DNA of 64,000 bases from Rhodococcus maanshanensis NBRC 100610 (GCF_001894865.1 NZ_BCXA01000017.1:62001-126000); one strand, 5' to 3'. Shown: positions 53,977 to 62,701, counted from the stretch's first letter. A program made the numbers and translations. Notes: generated by a model from the letters alone, not told the origin.

Positions 53977-54445
53977 AGCTCGCCCGGAGAGCGGGATCGA
54001 GGCCGGCATCCACGAGGTCCCCTGGATCGCGCTCCGACTCCCCCGGCCCCCGGTCCGGATCCGGTTCGGCCGACTGCGCCGCCTTGGGCGCCCGGTCGAG
54101 CCTGGCTCGGCAGCGGGCCAGGTCGGGTCCGACCGCGCTGGCACGCATCTCCAAGTCGGCGCGGTCCACCCCGTCCTTGGTCGTGTATTCGTTGGTTCGC
54201 AGCTGCCCACAGGCGATCACCGGATCCCCCTTCATCAGCGAGGCGCCGACACCGGCCACCAGCCGCCGCCAGCAGGTCACCGTCAGATAGAGGGTGCCGC
54301 CGTCCGTCCACTCCCCGGTCGAGCGGTCCTGCCGCCTGACATTGCTCGCCATCCGAAAGCTGAGCACCTCCTCGCCCGAGTTCGTGGGCCGCTTGACCGG
54401 ATTGGTGATCACGGTGCCGACCACCGCCGTGTGTGTCTCGTACAT
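53975..54445 (-). CDS. Single-stranded DNA-binding protein paralogue (Rv2478c type)
   Basis: The 156-residue protein begins MYETHTAVVGTVITNPVKRP and has the OB-fold run GEEVLSFRMASNVRRQDRST, WTDGGTLYLTVTCWRRLVAG and VIACGQLRTNEYTTKDGVDR. The tail is Pro/Asp-rich but lacks the DDDIPF end that canonical SSB uses to recruit repair partners, so it is the SsbB-type paralogue. GGGGGAG precedes the ATG. It holds the same place as Rv2478c after ettA, with lipases inserted. Confidence 0.9.
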   Translation of the reverse strand: MYETHTAVVGTVITNPVKRPTNSGEEVLSFRMASNVRRQDRSTGEWTDGGTLYLTVTCWRRLVAGVGASLMKGDPVIACGQLRTNEYTTKDGVDRADLEMRASAVGPDLARCRARLDRAPKAAQSAEPDPDRGPGESERDPGDLVDAGLDPALRAS

Positions 54446-54608
54446 GTCGCTCCCCCTTGGCATCCGTGGGCCGCGCGGCCCCTCGATGCCAGCGTCCCCC
54501 GGTGGGTCGCCGAAATGTGGCTGCGGGCGAATCTGTGGATGAACGAAACGGGTGTCCACAGATCCGCGTAAACGGCTACGGGGAAACGCCGTTCGTCTGG
54601 GCGGCGTG

Positions 54609-55262
54609 CTACGCGAGAGGGCGGCCCGAGGTGATCGCGGCGGCAAGCGCCGCCGCATAGGTGACCAGTCGCTCACCCGAATAGGTGACGGGGTCACTGA
54701 CCGCGAGCCTGCCGAGCATCTCGGCGAAGGAGAGCATCGTGTGAGCGAGCAGCACCGGGTCGAGACCGGCCAGTCCCGGCTCGAGCGCTATTCCCGTCCT
54801 GGCCAGCTCCTCGGCCCTCGTCAGCACCGCCGCTCTGGAGGCACGCAGGTGCTCCTGATACTCGGCAGGCGCCTGGTCGGGCGCGGTCAGGATCAGCCGC
54901 CACCGGGTGGGGTTGTCCACCACAACCCGCACGAACGAGGACACCGTTCCGGCGTAGGCCGCGGCAGGACCCAGCGCAGTGAGGTCGGTCGGCATCGCTG
55001 CCATCACCTGCTCGATCGCACGCCGGTGCTCACGCTCGAGCAGCGCCGCGACCAGCTCCGCACGGGTACGGAACACGTTGTAGAGCACGGGTTTACCGAC
55101 GCCGGCCTCTGCCGCGACGGCCTCCATGTTCAGCTCGTGCAGGCCCGACCGCCTGGTCACCTCGACCGCGGCGTCGAGCACCTGGTCACGACGCTCCGCC
55201 GGCGGCAGCCGCGGCGCGTACTTGCGTCGCGGGCGCTCGTCCGCCGTCTGCGCTCTCGTCAT
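54609..55262 (-). CDS. TetR/AcrR-family regulator divergent from an MpaB-type oxygenase
   Basis: The 217-residue protein has a basic N-terminal arm (RPRRKYAPRLPPAERRDQVL), then the HTH: DAAVEVTRRSGLHELNMEAV and AAEAGVGKPVLYNVFRTRAE. The C-terminal domain is helical. It is divergent from the MpaB-type gene across 156 bases that contain two similar inverted repeats, its likely operators. Confidence 0.92.
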   Translation of the reverse strand: MTRAQTADERPRRKYAPRLPPAERRDQVLDAAVEVTRRSGLHELNMEAVAAEAGVGKPVLYNVFRTRAELVAALLEREHRRAIEQVMAAMPTDLTALGPAAAYAGTVSSFVRVVVDNPTRWRLILTAPDQAPAEYQEHLRASRAAVLTRAEELARTGIALEPGLAGLDPVLLAHTMLSFAEMLGRLAVSDPVTYSGERLVTYAAALAAAITSGRPLA

Positions 55263-55319
55263 CGACCCACCTCCGCGTCCACCTTAGGGATCGCCGCTCG
55301 CGCTCATGTCCCACCGGGC

Positions 55320-55376
55320 CAATGCTACGCAGCCGTTGTATTCACCGAGGGCAATTGCTACGGTCGCGTTGCATTC
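55320..55376. promoter_or_regulatory. Paired TetR operator candidates in the divergent region
   Basis: Two related segments occur: AATGCTACG-N4-CGTTGTATT (55321-55342) and AATTGCTACG-N4-CGTTGCATT (55353-55375). Each is an imperfect dyad with conserved AAT...GCTACG and CGTTG(T/C)ATT arms. They lie 58-114 bases upstream of the TetR start and 43-98 bases upstream of the oxygenase start. Confidence 0.55.
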
Positions 55377-55418
55377 AGAAATCCACCCACCAGCCCCGAG
55401 CATCCGCAGGAGAACACG

Positions 55419-56375
55419 ATGAGCGAACCCCGCATGCTGGCCGACCGAGGCTGGCCGTTCGATCCCGCACGGCGGCGCGAGGACAACGGATTCTTCGGGC
55501 CGGGATCGCCGACGTGGAAGGTCTGGACCAACCCGACCGCCCTGCTCGGGTTCCAGCGGTCGGTCACCCTCGAGCACTTCGACCCTTTCCTGACGGCCGC
55601 GGTCGCCGACGCCCAAGGGATCTACCTGGACCCGAGGGGGCGTCTCGACGGCACCCTCTCCTACTTCCTGATCGTGGCGGTCGGCGACGCCCGGTCGGCG
55701 ATCGAGACGTCCGAACTGCTGATGCGGGTGCACGCGAAGGCCACCGGGATCGAGCCGATCAGCGGGCAGCGATACAGCGCCAACAACCCGGACAGCCAGC
55801 TGTGGATCCACGTCACCGGCTGGCACTCGGTCCTCAAGTGCTACGAGGTGTTCGGCCCCGGCCCCCTGAGCCCGGACGAGGAAACCCGGTACTGGGCCGA
55901 GTGCGCCGTCGCCGCCGAGTTGCAGACCTGCAAGCCGGCGGACATCCCGCGCTCGCGTGCCGAGGTGCGTGAGTACTTCTCCGCGGTGCGGCCACGATTG
56001 TGCACCTCCGAGCGGGCCGTCGAGGGCATGCACTACCTGCTGCGCACCCGGTTCGGGAAGGGCCGGCTCGCGCTGTGGGCGATGAGTCGGCTGATGGCGC
56101 CCGCGACGATCGCCACCCTGCCGAGGTGGATGCGGGAGCTAGGCGACTTCGATCAGCCCGCGGTGGTCGACCGGGTCGTCACGCCGCTCGCCCGGGCCGC
56201 CGTCCGCGCCACGAGCAGCCCGAGAACCGAGCTGGCCGTCGTCAAGCGCCTGCTCCCGATGACCCATTCGGTCCTCGACCAGCACTTCAACGGGGCGCCG
56301 CCGGTACGTGCGGAGACCGTCACCCCGTCGGCGGCGCGTGCGATCCACGGCGCTCGGGCCGGGCGACCCGCGTAG
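55419..56375 (+). CDS. MpaB/DUF2236-family oxygenase-like protein
   Basis: The 318-residue protein shows the DUF2236 pattern: FFGPGSPTWKVWTNPTALLG, SVTLEHFDPFLTAAVADAQG, MRVHAKATGIEPISGQRYSA and WIHVTGWHSVLKCYEVFGPG. The His residues of RVHAK and WIHVT are the presumed haem/metal ligands of the family, which includes latex-clearing (Lcp) and MpaB enzymes. The substrate is unknown. It is probably repressed by the divergent TetR protein. Confidence 0.88.
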   Translation: MSEPRMLADRGWPFDPARRREDNGFFGPGSPTWKVWTNPTALLGFQRSVTLEHFDPFLTAAVADAQGIYLDPRGRLDGTLSYFLIVAVGDARSAIETSELLMRVHAKATGIEPISGQRYSANNPDSQLWIHVTGWHSVLKCYEVFGPGPLSPDEETRYWAECAVAAELQTCKPADIPRSRAEVREYFSAVRPRLCTSERAVEGMHYLLRTRFGKGRLALWAMSRLMAPATIATLPRWMRELGDFDQPAVVDRVVTPLARAAVRATSSPRTELAVVKRLLPMTHSVLDQHFNGAPPVRAETVTPSAARAIHGARAGRPA

Positions 56376-56377
56376 GG

Positions 56378-57316
56378 CTAGTCCGTGGGCAGCGTCGTCG
56401 GGTCCGTGTTGGCGCCACAGATCACGGCGGCGATCCGCTCCCCCTCGGCAGGCGCGTAGGCGCCGCTGAGCAGGGCGGCGATCGGCGCCGCGGCCGCATG
56501 CTCCACCGCCAGCCGGAAATCGCGCCACAGCAGGCTCCGCGCCAGGGCGATCGCCTCGTCCTCGACCAGCACCGAGCCGATCCCGGTCCGGCGGGCGACA
56601 TCCATGGCGATGTCACCGAGGCGGGTCGCGCCGAGCGCATCGGCCGCGATGCTGTCCACCGCCACGTCCACCGGGGCGCCGGCGGCGAGCGCCGCGTGCA
56701 GGGTCGGGGCGCCGCTCGGCTCCACCCCGACGACCGACTTCTCCCCCGCCAGCGCCGCGGCGATCCCCGCGACGAGGCCGCCGCCACCCACCGCGACCAG
56801 CACCGTGGTGGCATCGGGAACCTCCTCGGCCAGCTCGAGCCCGATCGTCCCCGCACCCGCGACCACATCGGGCAGGTCGTAGGCGTGCAACTGCTGGGCG
56901 CCCTGCCGCGCGGCGATGGCCGACGCCCGGACGTAGGCGTCCGCGTAGCGCTCGCCGTCGAGCACGACATCGGCGCCGAGGGCACGCAGCCGATCCACCT
57001 TCACCGTGGGCGCCGAGGCCGGGACGACCACCGTGCACGCGATTCCCAGCATCCCGGCCGCGGTGGCGGCCGCGATCCCGGCATTCCCGCCGGACGCGAT
57101 CACCACCGGCGAATCACGGTGCGCGCCATCCCGGTTCAGCATGGCGTTGAGGCTGCCGCGGATCTTGAACGACCCGCCGAGCTGCAGGTGCTCGAGCTTG
57201 AGCGCGACCGGGACGTCCCCGCCCGGCGTCGGCAGGACCACCCGGAGCACCGGGGTCCGCCGGACAAGGGCACCGACCCGCCGCCGCGCGGCGAGCACGT
57301 CCTCGCGTGTGGTCAC
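56378..57316 (-). CDS. Threonine/serine dehydratase-like PLP enzyme
   Basis: The 312-residue fold-type II PLP enzyme has LKLEHLQLGGSFKIRGSLNA (PLP Lys), VVIASGGNAGIAAATAAGML (substrate carboxylate loop) and TTVLVAVGGGGLVAGIAAAL (phosphate-binding glycines). There is no C-terminal ACT regulatory domain, so it is the catabolic or racemase-like short type. It starts with GTG overlapping the stop of the CopD-CtaG gene (GTGA), so they are translationally coupled although functionally unrelated. Confidence 0.92.
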   Translation of the reverse strand: MTTREDVLAARRRVGALVRRTPVLRVVLPTPGGDVPVALKLEHLQLGGSFKIRGSLNAMLNRDGAHRDSPVVIASGGNAGIAAATAAGMLGIACTVVVPASAPTVKVDRLRALGADVVLDGERYADAYVRASAIAARQGAQQLHAYDLPDVVAGAGTIGLELAEEVPDATTVLVAVGGGGLVAGIAAALAGEKSVVGVEPSGAPTLHAALAAGAPVDVAVDSIAADALGATRLGDIAMDVARRTGIGSVLVEDEAIALARSLLWRDFRLAVEHAAAAPIAALLSGAYAPAEGERIAAVICGANTDPTTLPTD

Positions 57317-59343
57317 CGCCCGGCTTCGTGGTCGCGCCGCGCCAGCTCCGCGAACATCGCGTTGTGTGCCGCGAGCTCGGCGTCGTCATCGCGGTCCGCC
57401 GCCCGGTCGACCCGCTTGGCCGTCTTCTGGTCGCTGCGCGACCACTGCACCAGCAACGCCAGCATCACCAGCACGAGCGGGATCTCGCCGGTGGCCCAGG
57501 CGATGCCACCACCGAGCCGCTGATCACCGATGAGGTCCGAGTTCCAGTCCAGGCCCAGCGCCCGGTAGTACCAGCCGCCCATCACCTCGCCCATGCTCAT
57601 CAGCGCGATGCCGAAGAAGGCGTGGAAGGGCAACGACCCGAAGACCATCGCCAGCTTGGTGATCGGCTGCAGGTTGCGCGGCGCCGGGTCGATGCCGATC
57701 ACCACCCAGTAGAAGAGATAGCCACTCAGGATGAAGTGCACGTTCATCAGCAGGTGCGCGCCGTGCGAGTCGAGCGTCGCGCCGAAGATGCCGCCGAGGT
57801 ACAGGGCGTAGAAGCCGCCGACGAAGAGCACCGAGGCCACCAGCGGGTGGGTCAGGAATCGGGACACGGGGCTGTGCAGCGCGGCCAGCAGCCACTCGCG
57901 TGGACCGGGCACCCCCTTGGGCCCGGCCGGGGACAACGCGCGCAACGCCAGGGTCATCGGCCCGCCGAGCACCAGCAGCACCGGTGCGAGCATCGACAGC
58001 GCCATGTGTGCGCCCATGTGCACGCTGAACACCGCGGGCGAGTACCTGCCGAGGCCCGAGGAGGTCGCGACCAGCAGCGTCGCGCAGCCCAGCACCCAGG
58101 CGATGGTGCGGCCGACGGGCCACGTGTCCCCGCGCTTGCGGAGCCGTCGCACGCCGAGCAGGTAGACCACCGCCATGATGATGGCCGCGGTGCCGAAGAC
58201 GAGGTCGAACCGCCAGTCGAACGCGAGCCGTTCGAAGGTCGGCGGGCCGTCCAGGTTGTAGCCCAACTGCACCTCGGTCGGGGTCGGGTTGATGTTCTCG
58301 GCCGGGGGCGGGGTCCGGCCGAGACCGACGGCGATGCCGATGGTCGCGGCGAAGATGATCGCCTCGCCGCCTGCGAAGCGGATCAGCGGGCCGCGGGCCG
58401 TCGGGTCGGCGGCAAGGGCGGGCAGCGCGCTGCGCCGCTGCAGGTAACCGAACACGCCCAGGACCACCAGCGCGACGGTCTTGGCCACGAGCAGCCAGCC
58501 GTAGGTGCTGGTGAACAGCTCGCGCAGCGGCAGCCGCACCAGTCCGTTGAGGACACCGGAGATCGCCATCACCACAAACGCCACCGTGGCGACGTTCGAG
58601 AACCGGCGCGTTGCGACGTCGGTGTACGCGCCCCGCCTGCGCGCGTGCGCGAGCAGCGCGAACAGCCCGCCCGCCCACAATGCCGCGGCGATCAGGTGCC
58701 AGAGCAGGCTGTTGGTGGCCAGATCGTGCGATCCGCCGGAGGAGGAGTGCCCGGTCAGCGCGAGCGGGATCAGGGTGGCGATGCCGAGCAGCAGCAGCAC
58801 CGGGGTCCAGGACCAGCGCAGGACCAGTCGAGTGGCCACCGCGAGCAGCACCGCCAGGATCGCGGTCGACCGCCACGCCCCCGCGAGCTCGATCTGCGGG
58901 ATCGCCTTCCAGAGGTTGGCGGGCTGGATGGCCGCGCTCAGCGGCTGACCGGAGGTGTCCGAGACGGTCAGCGGCACCAGGGCCAGCGCACAGGCAGCCC
59001 AGACGATGGCGGCGTTCGACGCGGTACGCACCGCCCGGTAGCCGTCGACGTCGAGCACCCCGCTGCGCTGCGGCGGCACCAGGAACGCGGCGAGCAGCAA
59101 CGACCCGATCGCCAGGACGGCGGCGACCTCACCGGCAGCCTTCACGGCGGGCAGTCCGTATGTGGTGAGGGGACCCGGGTCGGGGATGCCGAGCAGCACC
59201 AGCGCGTCCGAGGCGGACAGCCCGACGATGATCGCCGCGACCAGCCCCGCGATGATCCCGAGCGTCACGAAGATAGGTACCGAGTTCTCCCCCGCCCTTC
59301 GGATCGGCGACGGGGCGGAGGGGGCGAGCTCGGGTGATGCCAT
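57313..59343 (-). CDS. CopD-CtaG fusion membrane protein (copper handling / cytochrome oxidase assembly)
   Basis: The 676-residue polytopic protein has an N-terminal CopD-like half (residues about 70-350; TNSLLWHLIAAALWAGGLFA with conserved His, LTGHSSSGGSH) and a C-terminal caa3-CtaG half (from about 400; FSVHMGAHMALSMLAPVLLV, LLMNVHFILSGYLFYWVVIG, MVFGSLPFHAFFGIALMSMG). About 16 membrane segments are visible. It probably delivers copper to the oxidase CuB/CuA site, like Rv0102. ATG 59343 follows a TACCCT box by 7 bases: leaderless. Confidence 0.93.
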   Translation of the reverse strand: MASPELAPSAPSPIRRAGENSVPIFVTLGIIAGLVAAIIVGLSASDALVLLGIPDPGPLTTYGLPAVKAAGEVAAVLAIGSLLLAAFLVPPQRSGVLDVDGYRAVRTASNAAIVWAACALALVPLTVSDTSGQPLSAAIQPANLWKAIPQIELAGAWRSTAILAVLLAVATRLVLRWSWTPVLLLLGIATLIPLALTGHSSSGGSHDLATNSLLWHLIAAALWAGGLFALLAHARRRGAYTDVATRRFSNVATVAFVVMAISGVLNGLVRLPLRELFTSTYGWLLVAKTVALVVLGVFGYLQRRSALPALAADPTARGPLIRFAGGEAIIFAATIGIAVGLGRTPPPAENINPTPTEVQLGYNLDGPPTFERLAFDWRFDLVFGTAAIIMAVVYLLGVRRLRKRGDTWPVGRTIAWVLGCATLLVATSSGLGRYSPAVFSVHMGAHMALSMLAPVLLVLGGPMTLALRALSPAGPKGVPGPREWLLAALHSPVSRFLTHPLVASVLFVGGFYALYLGGIFGATLDSHGAHLLMNVHFILSGYLFYWVVIGIDPAPRNLQPITKLAMVFGSLPFHAFFGIALMSMGEVMGGWYYRALGLDWNSDLIGDQRLGGGIAWATGEIPLVLVMLALLVQWSRSDQKTAKRVDRAADRDDDAELAAHNAMFAELARRDHEAGR

Positions 59344-59350
59344 GCCAACA

Positions 59351-59356
59351 AGGGTA
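59351..59356 (-). promoter_or_regulatory. -10 element of a leaderless promoter for the CopD-CtaG gene
   Basis: TACCCT on the minus strand fits TAnnnT, with exactly 7 bases to ATG 59343. Confidence 0.55.
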
Positions 59357-59466
59357 GGAGGCGCGCGCCTGCCGGGTTCGTCCAGGTTCGCCGACCCGTA
59401 AGCGAACCTATCGAATATTGCGCAGACCTACCGGTAGACTCCGGAGCCGATCCGGTCACGGATCAC

Positions 59467-59540
59467 GCCTCCGTAGCTCAGTTGGATAGAGCAAGAGCCT
59501 TCTAATCTCTAGGTCGCAGGTTCGATTCCTGCCGGGGGCA
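59467..59540 (+). tRNA. tRNA-Arg (anticodon TCT)
   Basis: GCCTCCG (59467-59473) pairs with CGGGGGC (59533-59539) with one G-T wobble. The anticodon loop CTTCTAA gives TCT. T-arm GCAGG TTCGATT CCTGC is perfect. A discriminator; CCA is not encoded. The innermost anticodon-stem pair is a C-T mismatch. The following 267 bases up to the MerR gene hold no gene I can support. Confidence 0.93.
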
Positions 59541-59807
59541 CACCTTTGATTCAGGTCACACCCTGTTTCCGGTTTCGAGCACGGCCCCGTCCCGTTGGCG
59601 TTCCGTCTGGAGACGATCTCGATGTGGTGATACTTGGAAGAACTGCCCGCAGAGATTCGGAACTGGCTGGCGTCTGTCGCGCCGGAGCTCTGGTAGGGCA
59701 GATCCTGATCGCGTCACCGGCCCGACGTCGCCCGGAATGAACCCCTAGGGCATGAGCCACCAGATCAGTGGGAAGTCCATCGCCGATTCGAGGCGATGCG
59801 AATGTTG

Positions 59808-60842
59808 CTACTTTTCAGCAACTTTGGGTGATCGCTGTCTTCGACTGCGGTCCTGCGTGTTCACGATCGCCGCCGCCGTGGACGCGATCGTCCGGTCGCC
59901 GTCACGGGTCAGTCGGGTGAGGGCCCTCCGTGCCGCCGTGCCGGGAATCTCGGCAAGGGCCTGCGTGATCCGCAACCGTGTCGGCGCATCATCGGTCTTG
60001 TCGATCTGGTCCTGCATGACCTCGACGAGGTCGTCTGCCGCGGGCGACAGCTCGGCCAGCAGGCCCAACACCTCGGCAGCCTCGACATCGCGCCGCCCCA
60101 CGACAACCATCTCGAGGAGGGCGGGCACGGAATCGACGTTCCCGCGAGAGCCGAGAGCCAGGGCCGCGTATCCGCGGACCGTGGCGTCCGAATCATCGAG
60201 GGCTCGTCTCAGGAGTACCGCCGCCTCCTCGGTGTGCACTACCGCTATGGCCGCGGTCGCGCGGCGCCGGACGTCGACCGTCTCCGAGGCGAGACCAACG
60301 GCAAGAGCTGTGAGCCCCGGACCGGCGGCCCGCGCCAACGACCACCGCAGCGCCCCGGCCACATTGGGGTCGTCCTCCGACAGCAAGGCCTCGACCAGCG
60401 CTTCGACGGGCAGCGACGACTTGTCTCCCTGAGACAGGATCGCCTGTTGACGGCGCGCCGCGGACTCCGATTCGAGCGCGCGCAGCAAAGTGACGATGTG
60501 CAGGGCGTCGTCCCATTCCGCCGGTGCGGCGGCGTCGACGTGTTCGAGCTTCGTGAGCAGTTCCTCCTCGGCAGCGATCCGCTGGCGCGTGTGCCGGATG
60601 AGGTCCCCCACCAGGTCGGCGGGCGCGAAGTCCGGCTCGTCCAGTGCGCGCTTGGCCTCGTTCAACGAGAGCCCAAGGGTCCTCAGGCTCTCGACGTGGA
60701 AGAGCCGGCGGATGTCGTCGGCGGAGTACTCGCGGTAGCCGCCTGACGTGCGGCCCGTTGGCGTCACCAGCCCCAACGTGTCGTAATGGCGCAGCATCCG
60801 AGTGCTGACACCGCAACGCCGGGAGACCTCACCGATCAACAT
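59808..60842 (-). CDS. MerR-family regulator fused to HEAT repeats
   Basis: The 344-residue protein begins with a MerR winged helix: MLIGEVSRRCGVSTRMLRHY, DTLGLVTPTGRTSGGYREYS and ADDIRRLFHVESLRTLGLSL (residues 1-70), then a coiled-coil dimer helix (VGDLIRHTRQRIAAEEELLT). From about residue 150 the sensing domain is a set of HEAT-type helical repeats (TVDVRRRATAAIAVVHTEEA, DATVRGYAALALGSRGNVDS), an unusual effector part for this family. It lies 16 bases after the HEAT-repeat gene and is co-transcribed, presumably sensing and controlling that partner. Confidence 0.9.
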   Translation of the reverse strand: MLIGEVSRRCGVSTRMLRHYDTLGLVTPTGRTSGGYREYSADDIRRLFHVESLRTLGLSLNEAKRALDEPDFAPADLVGDLIRHTRQRIAAEEELLTKLEHVDAAAPAEWDDALHIVTLLRALESESAARRQQAILSQGDKSSLPVEALVEALLSEDDPNVAGALRWSLARAAGPGLTALAVGLASETVDVRRRATAAIAVVHTEEAAVLLRRALDDSDATVRGYAALALGSRGNVDSVPALLEMVVVGRRDVEAAEVLGLLAELSPAADDLVEVMQDQIDKTDDAPTRLRITQALAEIPGTAARRALTRLTRDGDRTIASTAAAIVNTQDRSRRQRSPKVAEK

Positions 60843-60858
60843 CCCCGTCTCCTCCTCA

Positions 60859-61515
60859 CTACGTGTCCGGGCCGGCGACCGCGACGCGCTTCGCCATCTC
60901 GACAGCGAGGGTGAAGCCGCTGTCGGGGTCGCGAATCAACTGCTGCGTGGCGCCCGCATGCGCACGAATCCGCGGATCGGGACTCGCCCCGGCCGCCGCG
61001 AGGACCGGGACGACGCCCTCCCCGAGCGCCACCAGCGCACGGCTCAGACTGAGCTGCATGTGGTGGTCTCCCCGTCCGAGCTCGGTCGCCAGATCGTCGG
61101 CCAGCCCTGCCTCGTCGCCGGGGGGCACGAGAACCGCGGCCGCCCGCCACGCGCTCCGCGCGACCTCGTCGTGCTCGTCGTGCAGCAGCGCCGACACCGC
61201 AGGCCAGGCGAACCGATCCCCGATCTTGGACAGGGTGTGCAGCGCCTGACTGCGGGCCTGTGGGGTGTCGGATCCGAGCTCGTCGATCAGCACGGGCACC
61301 GTGATCTCGGCGGGCAGGCGGCACAAGGCCCAGGTCAGCATGTCCCGGACGAAGAAGTCCGGCTCGACGGCGCACCGAGCCACGAGAGTGTCCGCGAGTC
61401 GGGGGTCGGGGGTCGTGCCTGCGGCGAGCGCCGCCTGCAGCCGAACCGACGGGTCGGCCGCGGCCAGAGCATCGACGAAGTGAGCATTCGGCCCACCGTG
61501 GTTGGTTGTGTACAC
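60859..61515 (-). CDS. HEAT-repeat protein, partner of the MerR-HEAT regulator
   Basis: The 218-residue protein starts at GTG 61515, 7 bases after a near-ideal AAGGAGGT. It is made of HEAT-type helix pairs (DPSVRLQAALAAGTTPDPRL, DTPQARSQALHTLSKIGDRF, HDEVARSAWRAAAVLVPPGD, DPRIRAHAGATQQLIRDPDS) and so is a protein- or ligand-binding scaffold without catalytic motifs. It contains VEPDFFVRDMLTWALCRLP, a segment shared by actinobacterial HEAT proteins linked to MerR regulators. First gene of the two-gene operon. Confidence 0.88.
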   Translation of the reverse strand: MYTTNHGGPNAHFVDALAAADPSVRLQAALAAGTTPDPRLADTLVARCAVEPDFFVRDMLTWALCRLPAEITVPVLIDELGSDTPQARSQALHTLSKIGDRFAWPAVSALLHDEHDEVARSAWRAAAVLVPPGDEAGLADDLATELGRGDHHMQLSLSRALVALGEGVVPVLAAAGASPDPRIRAHAGATQQLIRDPDSGFTLAVEMAKRVAVAGPDT

Positions 61516-61538
61516 GACAACCACCTCCTTCGTCGACC

Positions 61539-61570
61539 ATTCGAATCCTTGACACTGTGTCAGGGTCAAG
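61539..61570 (-). promoter_or_regulatory. MerR-type promoter-operator of the HEAT / MerR-HEAT operon
   Basis: On the minus strand -35 TTGACC (61569-61564) and -10 TCGAAT (61544-61539) are 19 bases apart, the overlong spacer typical of MerR-activated promoters. The spacer region carries nested dyads: CTTGAC/GTCAAG arms (61548-61553, 61565-61570) and TGACAC-T-GTGTCA (61550-61562). The site is 24 bases upstream of the GTG start, so the regulator at the operon's end should control its own synthesis. Confidence 0.75.
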
Positions 61571-61709
61571 CCTCGTTGTCTGTGAGTGTCGAGATCCGTG
61601 CGGTCACCGGTCGGCATTCTGAACGCGAACGCGGGACCGACCCCGAGAAAGGGATCGGTCCCGCAACGGACTCATGGTTACGCCGGGACGACGACACCGG
61701 CGCAACGGA

Positions 61710-62240
61710 TCAGGACTTGGAGGCCTCGTCGATCTCCTTGCTGACCTGCTCGAGATCCGCCTCGAGCTGCTTCTTGGTCACCTTGGCTGCGCGTTTGAGC
61801 GCCCTCTCGACGCGCGCCTCGAGATCCGTCGCCGCAACGACGATCAGCCCGCTCTCACCCTCGTCGAGCAGTTCACCCACCTCCTTGAGGTCGGAGCGGC
61901 TCATCCCCGCCGCGACGTGCCCGCCGAGGGCCCCGAGGCCCGCGCCGCCCGCGCCGCCCAGCAACAACCCGGCCCCGAGCCCGACGGCCGGGAAGAGGGC
62001 GACCAGCGCGCCGCCGACCAGGCCGATGCCGAGCCCGCCCCAGGCGCCCTGCCGGGTCGGCTGCTCGTGCTTCTTGACGATCTTGACCTTGCCCTTGTCG
62101 GTCCGCGTGATGACGGCCGCGTCGTAGGTGTCGACCAGGTGGGCCTCGACATAGAGGTCGTGCACGGCGTCGTAGTCGGCGATCGCGGCGTCCTCCGAGT
62201 CGTAGACCGCCGCAAGCAGAGCGAATGTGTCCATGGCCAT
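61710..62240 (-). CDS. DUF1269-family membrane-associated protein
   Basis: The 176-residue protein starts MAMDTFALLAAVYDSEDAAI and has an alpha/beta N-terminal part (DYDAVHDLYVEAHLVDTYDA). A central glycine-zipper membrane region follows (GLGIGLVGGALVALFPAVGL, LLLGGAGGAGLGALGGHV). The C-terminal part is LLDEGESGLIVVAATDLEAR and ends in a charged coiled tail. This is the DUF1269 layout; members are general-stress-type proteins of unknown function. GAGGAA precedes the ATG; ATG 62234 is also possible. Confidence 0.88.
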   Translation of the reverse strand: MAMDTFALLAAVYDSEDAAIADYDAVHDLYVEAHLVDTYDAAVITRTDKGKVKIVKKHEQPTRQGAWGGLGIGLVGGALVALFPAVGLGAGLLLGGAGGAGLGALGGHVAAGMSRSDLKEVGELLDEGESGLIVVAATDLEARVERALKRAAKVTKKQLEADLEQVSKEIDEASKS

Positions 62241-62701
62241 GGGGTTCCTCCATTGGGGTTGTCGTCCGGCTCCCAGCCTCGGCTCCCGCGGCGCGGACGG
62301 CATCCCCCAAAACGGGTGACCGCCGAGGCCCGGCCACACCGCCGACCGCAATCACCCAAAATCGGTGGCGGATTCCTGCAACATTGAACCGAGACCCGGC
62401 GATATACAGGGTTGAGGTGAGTCCCCATGACGGACAATGACGTCGCACGGCGCGCCGGAGCGGGCAGTGGACCAGACCGCGGGCATTTCGCGGTGGCCAC
62501 CTGCCGCTCGCCACCGCCGCCGCGACCGCGCGTTCCCTGATCGCGCCCAAGGATTCCGGATCGCCCCGCGCGATCGACGGAAGTCAGAACGGCGTTGCCG
62601 TCCTCTCGAGCGGTGGGCGGGAATTGCTCGACTGGTGCGCCTCGCGTTCAGTTGCGATCACACCGCTCACACCACGAACTACCCCATGAAGGCGGCAAAA
62701 G
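62241..62701. other. 461-base intergenic region without a supported gene
   Basis: Open frames here lack conserved features and ribosome-binding sites. The stretch presumably contains the divergent promoters of the DUF1269 gene and of the small downstream gene. The only structured part I see is AAGG about 10 bases before the microprotein start. Confidence 0.4.

Noticed and set aside
57307-59337. A 676-codon open frame on the plus strand
   Set aside because: Exact antisense of the CopD-CtaG fusion gene; Gln/His/Arg-rich without motifs.
59541-59807. Possible integration site or gene remnant beside tRNA-Arg
   Set aside because: A short frame EELPAEIRNWLASVAPELW is visible, but I could not match it to a family. 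No duplicated 3' tRNA end or integrase is present within the window.
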